From: a bacterium
Lineage (GTDB): Bacteria > DUMJ01
DNA: 41,445 nucleotides
Assembly: GCA_012839925.1 (NCBI GenBank)
Contig: DUMJ01000018.1
Coordinates: forward strand, 1 to 41,445
Direction of reading: 5' to 3'
A program made the position numbers and the translations under genes. Shown here piece by piece: positions 1 to 7,422 of the stretch. The first letter of the stretch is position 1. Each line of letters starts with the position of its first letter. Under the pieces are notes generated by a model, which did no database searches, was not told where the DNA came from, and saw only the letters and a program-made list of their open reading frames with translations.

Positions 1-811
1 CAACAACATCATAAAGCCATAAATCAATCGGGTGAGAGCTATCAAATCCTCCAAATCTTGCAATCTGGAAATCTTTTCCACAGGAATGATTGGTAACAAG
101 AAGTCCTCCTTCACCACAGGCGTTGATATTTTTTACCTCATGAAAACTATAGGCACCAAAGTCTCCTATCGTTCCAATCATCTTCCCTTTGTAAGAAGCA
201 CCAAAAGCATGCGCAGCATCCTCCAGAACAATAAGATTGTATTTTTCTGCAAGTTCCATAATCGGATCCATATCGCATGGATATCCTCCGATATGTACAG
301 GAACAATCATCTTTGTTCTTTCAGTAATTTTTCTCTCTATATCCTTCGGATCGATGTTCACTGTCCTTGGATCAACATCGGCAAGGACAACTTTTGCTCC
401 GATTGATAAAGGATAATTAATTGTAGAAAGGAAGGTAATTGCAGGTGCAATAACCTCATCTCCTGGTTTTAATCCGGCAAACTTATAAGCAACCTCAAAT
501 CCGTGGGTTGCACAGGAGAGAAAACAGGTGTATTTACAACCTAAGAACTTCTTCGTTTCTTCTTCCACCTCTGAGACTTTTGAGCCTAAAGTTAGCTTTG
601 TCTGTAATCTCCCTTTATCAATCAATTTCTTAATCTCTTCTCTCACTTTCTTTAACTGATCTTGATAAACATCCTCTTCCTCGTCTCCCCGTGGGATGAG
701 AAATTTTATTATCTCCATAATATCTTCTCCATTAATATTCTCACCTACCGCTGCCCATGGAACCCTTGCTTCTCCAGTATTATACCTGAAATCAGATACT
801 TTCTTCTCCAT
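1..811 (-). CDS. DegT/DnrJ/EryC1/StrS-family PLP aminotransferase, 3' end cut by the window
   Basis: The first 270 residues are visible; the gene runs off the left edge. The family makes or degrades amino sugars and related amino-cyclitols by PLP-dependent transamination. Visible motifs are EDAAHAFG, whose Asp198 should contact the PLP ring nitrogen, and SFHEVKN, whose Lys227 is the expected Schiff-base lysine, followed by GEGG. Both match the family core. The start ATG is preceded at five bases by AGGAGGT (817-823). Residues about 25-70 form an unusually long charged N-terminal segment before the usual family start (LGSKVSEVEEETKKFLG). Fold and cofactor are secure; the sugar substrate is not. 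It is divergent from the ATP-grasp gene at 1154 and has its own promoter. Confidence 0.9.
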   Translation of the reverse strand, partial: MEKKVSDFRYNTGEARVPWAAVGENINGEDIMEIIKFLIPRGDEEEDVYQDQLKKVREEIKKLIDKGRLQTKLTLGSKVSEVEEETKKFLGCKYTCFLSCATHGFEVAYKFAGLKPGDEVIAPAITFLSTINYPLSIGAKVVLADVDPRTVNIDPKDIERKITERTKMIVPVHIGGYPCDMDPIMELAEKYNLIVLEDAAHAFGASYKGKMIGTIGDFGAYSFHEVKNINACGEGGLLVTNHSCGKDFQIARFGGFDSSHPIDLWLYDVV

Positions 812-846
812 GTTCTACCTCCTGATAAATTTTTAAGCTTAGTTAT

Positions 847-874
847 ATTATAGTTAATCCTTAAGGAATTACAA
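847..874 (-). promoter_or_regulatory. Sigma70-type promoter for the aminotransferase, with a palindrome in the spacer
   Basis: On the minus strand TTGTAA (874-869) and TATAAT (852-847) are 16 bases apart and lie about 35 bases upstream of the start codon at 811. The spacer holds the perfect palindrome TCCTTAAGGA (859-868), which extends imperfectly to both sides and could be an operator. Confidence 0.6.
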
Positions 875-958
875 GTTTCCGCGTTAACAAAACTACGTCA
901 ATAGTCTGTGAAAATGTCAGGAGAAGGAAATGAAACATATGAGATTAATTTGTATCCC

Positions 959-986
959 GTAGGGGCAATTCATGAATTGCCCCTAC
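959..986. repeat. 28-bp perfect palindrome (REP/MITE-like element)
   Basis: Bases 959-972 are the exact reverse complement of 973-986: arms GTAGGGGCAATTCA and its mirror, with no loop. Short GC-rich palindromes ending in GTAGGGG are familiar dispersed repeats in several bacterial genomes. The element lies between divergent genes and encodes nothing. No T-run follows on either strand, so it is a poor terminator. Confidence 0.75.
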
Positions 987-1024
987 AATTTCGTCTTTTA
1001 TAATAATCCCATGCCTTTTTTCTT

Positions 1025-1058
1025 CCTCCCCCATCTCGGGGGAGGATAGAGGTGGGGG
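1025..1058. repeat. GC-rich hairpin repeat of the CCTCCCCC/GGGGGAGG type
   Basis: CCTCCCCC (1025-1032) and GGGGGAGG (1038-1045) form an 8-bp stem with a 5-base loop, followed by a purine-rich tail GATAGAGGTGGGGG. The composition is very unlike the AT-rich surroundings and resembles dispersed short repeats rather than a terminator, because no T-tract follows. It is the second repeat element in this intergenic stretch. The rest of 875-1116 shows no gene. Confidence 0.5.
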
Positions 1059-1116
1059 CCGAGAATAGGTCAGAACTATTTACCCATGACAATATCACAG
1101 AACGTTAACAAAACTA

Positions 1117-1144
1117 TTGACTTTTATAACAACTGAAGTATAAT
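1117..1144 (+). promoter_or_regulatory. Sigma70-type promoter placed for a leaderless transcript
   Basis: TTGACT (1117-1122) and a consensus TATAAT (1139-1144) are separated by 16 bases. The -10 box ends only nine bases before the ATG at 1154, so transcription would start at or within a few bases of the start codon. No Shine-Dalgarno sequence is present, which fits leaderless translation of the ATP-grasp gene. Confidence 0.7.
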
Positions 1145-1153
1145 TTAGCAGAT

Positions 1154-2179
1154 ATGAAAATTGCCTTAGCTTATAACAAGAAACCTGAAGAAGATATACT
1201 GGAAGATGATGAGCCCCCGGACCGGTACGCGGAATATGATCCGCCCCGGACTATAGAGGCTATAACTTCAGCCTTAGAATCTTTAGGGCATAAAGTCTTT
1301 CCGATAGAGGCAAAGAAGGATTTCTTAGAAAGAATTTTGGAGATTTCTCCCGATATAGTCTTTAATATCGCAGAAGGACTAAAGGGAGAATCGAGAGAGT
1401 CGCAGGTCCCTGCTATTTTAGAATGGCTCGGAATTCCTTATACTGGTTCAGACCCACTAACAATGGCTATAACCTTAGATAAACCAATCACCAAGAAGAT
1501 CTTACAGGTTGAAGGGATTCCTACACCCAGGTTTGCAGTTGTATCTGAATCTGAAAATCTCACATCTGTAGAAAGTCTAAATTTCCCATTAATTGTAAAA
1601 CCAAGTCATGAGGGTTCAAGTATGGGCTTAAATAGTAAAAGTATTGTATATTCCTATAAAGAACTGAAAGAAAGGGTAGATATTATTATTAAATTCTATC
1701 ACCAGCCAGCTCTAGTGGAAGAATTTATAGAAGGACGAGAACTCACAGTGGGTATACTTGGTAACTCTCCACCAGAGGTACTGCCAATAAAAGAGCTGGA
1801 TTTTTCTGGTGTTCCTGAAAATCTGGGAAGATTTGCCAGTGGGGAGATAAAGGCAAAATACTGGTATCTGGTAAAGCATTACTGTCCTGCCCCTCTTGAT
1901 GAGAGTCTATATGAAAGAATCAAAAACGTATCTCTAAAGGTCTTTAAGGTTCTCAGATGCAGAGACCTGGCAAGACTGGATATAAGACTCTCAAAAGATG
2001 GAACACCATATGTACTGGAGATAAATCCCCTCCCAGATTTAGACCCGAAAGAGGGTAATTTCCCGGATATGGCAAGAGTTAAAGGGATGAGTTATAAAGA
2101 ATTGATAAATGCAATACTGAATGCTGGAGTATCAAGATATCCAAACCTTTTAAATATGGAGGGAAGCAGAGAAAGATGA
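1154..2179 (+). CDS. ATP-grasp ligase, D-alanine--D-alanine ligase-like
   Basis: The 341-residue protein has the Ddl order of elements. An N-terminal fold begins MKIALAYN, and a substrate-side loop NIAEGLKGESRESQ (71-84) stands where Ddl enzymes carry a HGxxGEDG-type loop. ATP-grasp segments are PLIVKPSHEGSSMG (145-158) and LVEEFIEGRELTVG (187-200). A metal-binding end LDIRLSKDGTPYVLEINPLP (275-294) supplies Asp and Glu-x-Asn ligands. Such enzymes join an amino acid carboxylate to an amine using ATP. Loop differences from true Ddl and the lack of cell-wall neighbours argue against routine peptidoglycan D-Ala-D-Ala synthesis. The gene overlaps the aminomutase gene by ATGA, so the ligase may use a beta-amino acid made by that partner; this is inference. 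Confidence 0.8.
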   Translation: MKIALAYNKKPEEDILEDDEPPDRYAEYDPPRTIEAITSALESLGHKVFPIEAKKDFLERILEISPDIVFNIAEGLKGESRESQVPAILEWLGIPYTGSDPLTMAITLDKPITKKILQVEGIPTPRFAVVSESENLTSVESLNFPLIVKPSHEGSSMGLNSKSIVYSYKELKERVDIIIKFYHQPALVEEFIEGRELTVGILGNSPPEVLPIKELDFSGVPENLGRFASGEIKAKYWYLVKHYCPAPLDESLYERIKNVSLKVFKVLRCRDLARLDIRLSKDGTPYVLEINPLPDLDPKEGNFPDMARVKGMSYKELINAILNAGVSRYPNLLNMEGSRER

Positions 2180-3297
2180 TAGCAGAAACGGCAGATTCAG
2201 AAGATATAAAAAGAGCTTTTGGAATTGATAAAAAGACATGGGAGGATTGGAGATGGCAGATAAAAAACAGGATCACCACCTTAGAGGAGTTAGAGAAGAT
2301 ATTGAATTTAACTGAGAGGGATAAGGAAGAGATAGGGGAGAGTCTGAAAACTCTGAAGATGTCAATTACACCTTACTATCTTTCTCTAATAGACCAGTCC
2401 AGGTATAACGATCCAATAAGATTGCAATCAATTCCAAGTCTGTTAGAGCTGGAAAAGACTCCTTATGAGGTAGAAGACCCATTAAAAGAAGATTCATATT
2501 CTCCTATACCAGGATTAATACATCGTTATCCTGATAGAGCCCTCCTGCTGGTAACAGACTCCTGCCCTACCCTATGCAGACATTGCACGAGGAGAAGATT
2601 AACAGAAAAGATTGAGAGGAAAAGTACTCACTTAGATTTGAATGGAGCAGTTGAATATATCTCATCACATAGAGAGATCAGGGATATCATTATCTCTGGG
2701 GGAGACCCGTTAATACTCTCGGATCAGATGCTGGAAAGGATAATCTCCAGCATAAGAAAAATCAAGAGTGTTGAGATTATCAGAATAGGGACGAGAGCCC
2801 CAGTCACCCTACCTCAAAGAATAACTCCAGAACTATGCGAGATGCTAAAGAGATACCATCCGATATGGATAAATACACATTTTAACCATCCGAAAGAGAT
2901 CACTGAAGAGTCATCCAGGGCATGTGAGATGTTAGCTGATACAGGCATTCCTCTTGGTAATCAATCGGTACTCTTAAAGGGTATAAATGACGACCCTGAT
3001 ATAATGAAAAATTTGGTCCAGGGATTACTTAAGATAAGGGTAAGACCCTATTATTTATATCAGTGTGACATGGTGGAGGGTCTTTCTCATTTCAGAACCA
3101 CTGTCGAAAAAGGGGTAGAGATTATAGAGGCTCTCCAGGGATTTACCTCCGGGCTGGCAGTCCCAACGTTCGTCATAGATGCCCCTGGAATGGGCAAAAT
3201 CCCGATAAGCCCCCAGTATGTGGTTGGGCGAGAGGGGAATCAGATAATACTCAGAAACTTCGAAGGAAGAATCTCCGCCTACACGAACCCGGGCTAA
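2176..3297 (+). CDS. kamA: Lysine 2,3-aminomutase-like radical SAM/PLP enzyme (KamA family)
   Basis: The 373-residue protein carries the CxxxCxxC radical-SAM cluster motif CPTLCRHC (Cys130, Cys134, Cys137), followed by the KamA-type TRRRL. ISGGDPL (about 173-179) matches the SAM-contact region. APGMGKIPISPQYV contains the expected PLP lysine (Lys341). Asp298 (YQCDMVEG) and Asp335 (VIDAPG) align with the two aspartates that hold the lysine side-chain amine in clostridial lysine 2,3-aminomutase, which favours L-lysine to L-beta-lysine over glutamate or the EpmB role. It is shorter than the clostridial enzyme (about 416 residues), mainly at the ends. Its start overlaps the ATP-grasp stop (ATGA), implying coupled translation. 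No beta-lysine acetyltransferase lies nearby. Its stop interlocks with that of the convergent gene. Confidence 0.88.
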   Translation: MIAETADSEDIKRAFGIDKKTWEDWRWQIKNRITTLEELEKILNLTERDKEEIGESLKTLKMSITPYYLSLIDQSRYNDPIRLQSIPSLLELEKTPYEVEDPLKEDSYSPIPGLIHRYPDRALLLVTDSCPTLCRHCTRRRLTEKIERKSTHLDLNGAVEYISSHREIRDIIISGGDPLILSDQMLERIISSIRKIKSVEIIRIGTRAPVTLPQRITPELCEMLKRYHPIWINTHFNHPKEITEESSRACEMLADTGIPLGNQSVLLKGINDDPDIMKNLVQGLLKIRVRPYYLYQCDMVEGLSHFRTTVEKGVEIIEALQGFTSGLAVPTFVIDAPGMGKIPISPQYVVGREGNQIILRNFEGRISAYTNPG

Positions 3298-3944
3298 CTC
3301 TGGATCTTCTCCAGTGCGGTATGTATAATATCCACTGCTTCATCCGTATTCCATCTACCCATATTTATTACCAGATGGTACAGCGATGGGTCGCTCCAAT
3401 CCACCCCATAAAACCTGCGGAGATACTCTGAAGATGCCCTATCTTTAGTTTCCATATAATCTCTCGCCTCGTTTCTTGTCAGACTGCGATTCAGCATTAT
3501 ACGACCTATTCTCTGTTCTACAGGGGCTACTATCCTTATATGGAGTACTCCAGGAGCATCTCTAAGTATAACCTGACTACCCCTTCCCACTATAACAACA
3601 TTACCTATCTCTCTCAGTCTCTCTATAGTTCTCTGGATGAGTTTTAAAGCCCTCTCTTCATCCAGAACTTCTGTCATATGGGTTATCTCACCTGAAGAGT
3701 TCTTACCTTTTACAGTAATAGTTGCCAGTGGTTCCTTTCGTCTAAAGAGGTTATCTATAAAAGACCTGAGTTTATAGCTATCCTCAGAATAATCTATAAC
3801 CTCCTCTTCAGATATCCCCATCTTTACTGCAACTTCTGTCATAAGCTCCTTGTCAAAATAGCGATATCCCAGTACTTCACATAACCTGTGTGCCACATCA
3901 TCTCCACCACTACCTACTTCTCTAGATATTGTTACTATTGACAA
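3294..3944 (-). CDS. Cytidylate kinase-like P-loop protein
   Basis: With a TTG start the protein is 216 residues. It opens VTISREVGSGGDDVA, a P-loop of the cytidylate-kinase-like family, then GYRYFDKELM and, later, VIVGRGSQVIL and RIMLNRSLTRNEARDYMETKDRASSEYLRRFYG, a typical family C-terminal region. The family resembles CMP kinase, but its members' substrates are mostly untested. The TTG at 3944 is preferred over an ATG at 3983. It follows AGGAGGTG (3958-3951) at six bases, and the ATG would lie inside feoB. The gene sits 17 bases after feoB as the apparent last gene of the ilv-leu-feo run. True Cmk is not implied. Confidence 0.82.
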   Translation of the reverse strand: MSIVTISREVGSGGDDVAHRLCEVLGYRYFDKELMTEVAVKMGISEEEVIDYSEDSYKLRSFIDNLFRRKEPLATITVKGKNSSGEITHMTEVLDEERALKLIQRTIERLREIGNVVIVGRGSQVILRDAPGVLHIRIVAPVEQRIGRIMLNRSLTRNEARDYMETKDRASSEYLRRFYGVDWSDPSLYHLVINMGRWNTDEAVDIIHTALEKIQS

Positions 3945-3961
3945 ACAATTCACCTCCTTAT

Positions 3962-5926
3962 CTATCCAGCCAGATAGATCCAAAGCTGGTTTAAAAGTCC
4001 AGCCAGGATCAAAGAGATAAGTATCTCTCCAATAACAATTAAGGTGGAAGTAATATTACCCAACTCTTTTTTCAGGGCTGCCACCGTAGCCAGACAGGGT
4101 ACATAAAGTGTTACAAAGAAGGAAAAAACGAACATCTGCCTGGGGTTTAATATCGTTGAGAAATTTGTAGTTCCACTGAATGTGGAGAGTAAAATCAAGG
4201 TAAGTTCCTTCCTTAACAGCCCAAATATCAAAACAACTCCAGTTATTGGAGGAAGTCCAAGCCAATTCACTATAACAGGACTCAGTATCCTATTTATGGT
4301 ATCAAACCATCCAAAAATCTTTATCAATTCTAAAATCACAGACCCCAACATTATATAGGGGAGAGCTATATATAGGAATTCCTTTATTCTAAACCAGGAC
4401 TGTCTTAAACTTGGCTTAAGAGGTGGTATTCTTATATCAGGGACTTCCATAATGAGCCCTGGAGTCTCACCGGGATAGTATCTATTCATCAGAAACCCAG
4501 CCATATAAACTATAACTAAATCTAAGAGATATATAACAAAAGCCCACTTCAACCCCATAAAGGCACCTACAAGCCCCAGGATAACAACCGTCCTGGCAGA
4601 ACAGGGTATAAGTGTAGCAAGAAGACTGGCTATGACCCTCTCTCTTCTACTCTCCAGAATTCTCGTACCCAAAATAGCCGGGACATTGCAACCATAACCC
4701 ATAATAATGGGTATAGCTCCCTTACCGTGAAGCCCAAGTTTGTGCATAATATTATCTGTTAAAAACGCAATACGAGCAAGGTAGCCGCTATTCTCAAGAA
4801 AAGATAAAAATATGTAGAATGGCAGGATATAGGGGAGGGCTATCGTTATACCAGATATAATCCCACTTAAAAGACCATCCCAGAGGAGCTCTTTAACAGT
4901 TTCAGGAAGTGCAAGACTATTAACCATTGGGGCTAATCTGGAGAAGAGACCCTCCAGAAGAGAAGAACCAATAGAACCAATTTTAAAAAGGACGATAAAC
5001 GCTACAAAGAGGAAGAACCCCATAGAGATATATCCAAAGACAGGATGAAGCAGGACTGAATCCAGCCTCTGAAGAAGGGTTCTCTTACCCGCTTCATAGC
5101 GCTGAGAGGTCCTCGCTATACGGCTAGCCAGAGCGTATCTCTCTGAAGATAATATAACTTCTATCGGTTCCCCATGAGTTTCTTCAAGCCCTCTCCTTAT
5201 TACATCCGCCCTTTCTAAAACTTCTTCTGGTAGATTGAGTCTCTTTATATCCTCATCATTTTCGATAATCTTTATAGCCAGCCACCTGACAGGATATTCT
5301 GGATAGGCGTTATCCAGTATCTTTTCCAGCTCTTCTATACTCTGCTCTATCTCTCCACCGTACAAAGGTGGGGCAACACTATCCTGTTTATCTGCTGACT
5401 CAATGGCGACAGTCAAAAGTTTATTTAATCCCGTCCCCCTGGTGGCTATAACTCCAACAGCCGGGATGCTAAGAAGTTTGGAAAGGGCATCTATATCAGT
5501 TTTTAACCCCTTTGATTCTGCCACATCAAGTTGATTTACGGCAAGAACCAAGGGTTTTTCCATCTCCAGAAGTTGCAGGGTCAGGAAGAGACTCCTCTCC
5601 AGAAGGGAGGCATCTATAACATTAATTATCACATCCGGGATTCCGGAGATTATAAACTCTCTGGCTATCAATTCTTCTTCGGTATATGTAGAGAGACTAT
5701 AAATTCCGGGAAGGTCTACTATCCTTATCCTTCTATCCCTGTATCTAATCCATCCCTCAGTCCTCTCCACTGTCTTACCTGGCCAGTTGCCTATAATCTG
5801 ATTACCACCAGTAAGCTGATTAAAAACTACGCTCTTGCCAGCATTAGGGTTACCGGCAAGAGCGATTGTTATCTCTTTTTTCGATATATGTGAATCTAAA
5901 CTTCTACTCGTGGACTTCTTCAACAT
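3962..5926 (-). CDS. feoB: Ferrous iron transport protein B
   Basis: The 654-residue protein imports Fe2+ across the inner membrane. Its N-terminal G domain has GNPNAGKS (25-32; Asn28 is the residue linked to potassium-stimulated GTP hydrolysis), DLPGIYSLS for G3 and NQLD for G4. A helical spacer follows, then a polytopic C-terminal half beginning near LLHPVFGY. The membrane part keeps the two cysteine-containing gate segments GYGCNVPAILG and PCSARTVVIL. The length is normal for shorter FeoB proteins without an extended C-terminal cytoplasmic tail. The start overlaps the end of feoA by 23 bases with no strong separate ribosome site, so coupled translation is likely. It is downstream of leuC in the T-box-led run. 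Confidence 0.96.
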   Translation of the reverse strand: MLKKSTSRSLDSHISKKEITIALAGNPNAGKSVVFNQLTGGNQIIGNWPGKTVERTEGWIRYRDRRIRIVDLPGIYSLSTYTEEELIAREFIISGIPDVIINVIDASLLERSLFLTLQLLEMEKPLVLAVNQLDVAESKGLKTDIDALSKLLSIPAVGVIATRGTGLNKLLTVAIESADKQDSVAPPLYGGEIEQSIEELEKILDNAYPEYPVRWLAIKIIENDEDIKRLNLPEEVLERADVIRRGLEETHGEPIEVILSSERYALASRIARTSQRYEAGKRTLLQRLDSVLLHPVFGYISMGFFLFVAFIVLFKIGSIGSSLLEGLFSRLAPMVNSLALPETVKELLWDGLLSGIISGITIALPYILPFYIFLSFLENSGYLARIAFLTDNIMHKLGLHGKGAIPIIMGYGCNVPAILGTRILESRRERVIASLLATLIPCSARTVVILGLVGAFMGLKWAFVIYLLDLVIVYMAGFLMNRYYPGETPGLIMEVPDIRIPPLKPSLRQSWFRIKEFLYIALPYIMLGSVILELIKIFGWFDTINRILSPVIVNWLGLPPITGVVLIFGLLRKELTLILLSTFSGTTNFSTILNPRQMFVFSFFVTLYVPCLATVAALKKELGNITSTLIVIGEILISLILAGLLNQLWIYLAG

Positions 5927-6137
5927 AGATTTTGTCTGCTATCCCTCTGCCAAGGGCATACACTGCCCCTTTTATCTTTATGGCAACAGGACCTCTGGGT
6001 GCAGACCTTATAACTTCAACCTCCTGTTCAGGGACAAATCCCAGATCAGTCAATCTCTTTATTACCATCATACCGCCTTCAATCCTGACTATCTTTCCTC
6101 TCTCTCCTGTCTTTAACATGGATAGAGGTTTAATCAT
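5904..6137 (-). CDS. feoA: Ferrous iron transport protein A (SH3-like FeoA domain)
   Basis: This 77-residue single FeoA domain has the family pattern: [15 protein letters not shown], a central [17 protein letters not shown] turn, then [24 protein letters not shown]. FeoA is a small cytoplasmic partner needed for FeoB-dependent Fe2+ uptake. Its ATG overlaps the leuC stop by eight bases and its 3' end overlaps feoB by 23 bases. Iron uptake therefore appears to be read on the same message as the Fe-S enzymes IlvD and LeuC. No Fur-like box is visible in front of it, and there is no room for a promoter outside coding sequence. Confidence 0.93.
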   Translation of the reverse strand: MIKPLSMLKTGERGKIVRIEGGMMVIKRLTDLGFVPEQEVEVIRSAPRGPVAIKIKGAVYALGRGIADKIYVEEVHE

Positions 6138-7386
6138 AAGGGGCTACAATCTTTCCCTCTATACTCGAAGCAGCTGCAACAGCCGGACCACAGAGATAGA
6201 CTTCACTTTCTGGATGCCCCATCCTTCCTATAAAGTTTCTATTCGTAGTGGCTAAAGCCTTTTCTCCTTTAGCCAGGATTCCCATATGTCCCCCCAAACA
6301 GGGACCACAGGTAGGTGTAGAAACGCTGGCACCAGCAGATATAAAGATTTCTATAAGTCCTTCCTTTAAAGCCTGACGATAAATCTCCTGGGTAGCCGGA
6401 ATAACTATAAGTCTTACATATGGATGTACCTTTCTTCCCTTCAAGATCTGGGCGGCTATCCTGAGATCTTCCATCCTGCCATTGGTACAGGAGCCTATAA
6501 CAACCTGGTCTATATAAATATCTCCAGCATCCTCCACCGCTTTCACGTTCGATGGTAAATGGGGAAGTGCTACTTCTAAAGGAATAGCCGAAACATCTAT
6601 CTCCATTACATCTCTATAGTAGGCGTCCTCATCTGGAAGATATATCCTGTACGGTCTCTTATTTCTACCCTTTTCGTATTCTGCCGTAATATCATCAAAT
6701 GGTATAATGCCATTCTTGGCACCAGCCTCTACAGCCATATTGCACATGGTAAACCTTGAATCCATTGATATATACTTCAGTGCTTCTCCAGAAAATTCCA
6801 TAGACATATAATTTGCCCCTTCCACACCAATACGACCTATAATGTTTAATATGATATCCTTACCGGTAACCCATCTTCCCGGTCTACCATAAAGGACAAA
6901 TTTTATACTCTCAGGAACCCTGAGCCAGATGTCACCAGTTGCCCACACATTAGCGATATCTGTACTTCCAACCCCTGTAGAAAAGGCTCCCAAAGCACCA
7001 TAGGTACAGGTGTGAGAATCTGCGCCAATAAATACATCTCCAGGGACAACAAGTCCCTCTTCAGGAAGAAGAGCGTGCTCAATACCTGTCCGCCCTACCT
7101 CATAGTAGTATTTAATATTCATCTTACGTGCAAATTCTCTCAATATTTTACACTGTTCAGCGCTTGCTATATCTTTGTTGGGTGTAAAATGGTCAGGGAT
7201 AAGAGCAATCCTCTCCTCATCAAAAACTTTATCTACACCTATCTTTTGAAACTCCTTTATAGCTAAAGGGGCTGTAATATCGTTCGCAAGAGAAAAATCT
7301 ACCTTAGCGACTACAAACTCCCCACTGTGAACCTCTTCCCTATCAGTATGTGTTGCAATAATCTTTTCAGTAAGTGTCATTCCCAT
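6130..7386 (-). CDS. leuC: 3-isopropylmalate dehydratase large subunit (aconitase family)
   Basis: At 418 residues it belongs to the shorter LeuC/homoaconitase group of the aconitase superfamily, which isomerises 2- to 3-isopropylmalate with a [4Fe-4S] cluster. Cluster ligands are Cys300 (GSCTNGR), Cys360 and Cys363 (TCGPC); [13 protein letters not shown] (121-133) is the conserved N-terminal motif. It is placed just after leuA in the operon, so leucine synthesis is the natural role; a homoaconitase activity cannot be excluded from sequence. GAGGG lies seven bases before its ATG. Unusually, the small subunit gene leuD does not follow; feoA does. LeuD and LeuB must be encoded outside the window. 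Confidence 0.9.
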   Translation of the reverse strand: MGMTLTEKIIATHTDREEVHSGEFVVAKVDFSLANDITAPLAIKEFQKIGVDKVFDEERIALIPDHFTPNKDIASAEQCKILREFARKMNIKYYYEVGRTGIEHALLPEEGLVVPGDVFIGADSHTCTYGALGAFSTGVGSTDIANVWATGDIWLRVPESIKFVLYGRPGRWVTGKDIILNIIGRIGVEGANYMSMEFSGEALKYISMDSRFTMCNMAVEAGAKNGIIPFDDITAEYEKGRNKRPYRIYLPDEDAYYRDVMEIDVSAIPLEVALPHLPSNVKAVEDAGDIYIDQVVIGSCTNGRMEDLRIAAQILKGRKVHPYVRLIVIPATQEIYRQALKEGLIEIFISAGASVSTPTCGPCLGGHMGILAKGEKALATTNRNFIGRMGHPESEVYLCGPAVAAASSIEGKIVAPYD

Positions 7387-7422
7387 AGTCTTTCCCTCAC
7401 AATTATATCAATTAAATAAGAA

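Noticed and set aside
32..406. Open frame on the plus strand at the left edge
   Set aside because: It lies antisense to the well-supported aminotransferase and its translation has no recognisable domain.
959..1058. The GC-rich hairpins as intrinsic terminators
   Set aside because: No T-tract follows on either strand and the flanking genes diverge from this gap, so no transcript is expected to end here.
1154..2179. Gene symbol ddl for peptidoglycan synthesis
   Set aside because: The substrate-side loop differs from true Ddl and the partner gene is an aminomutase, so a cell-wall role is not supported.
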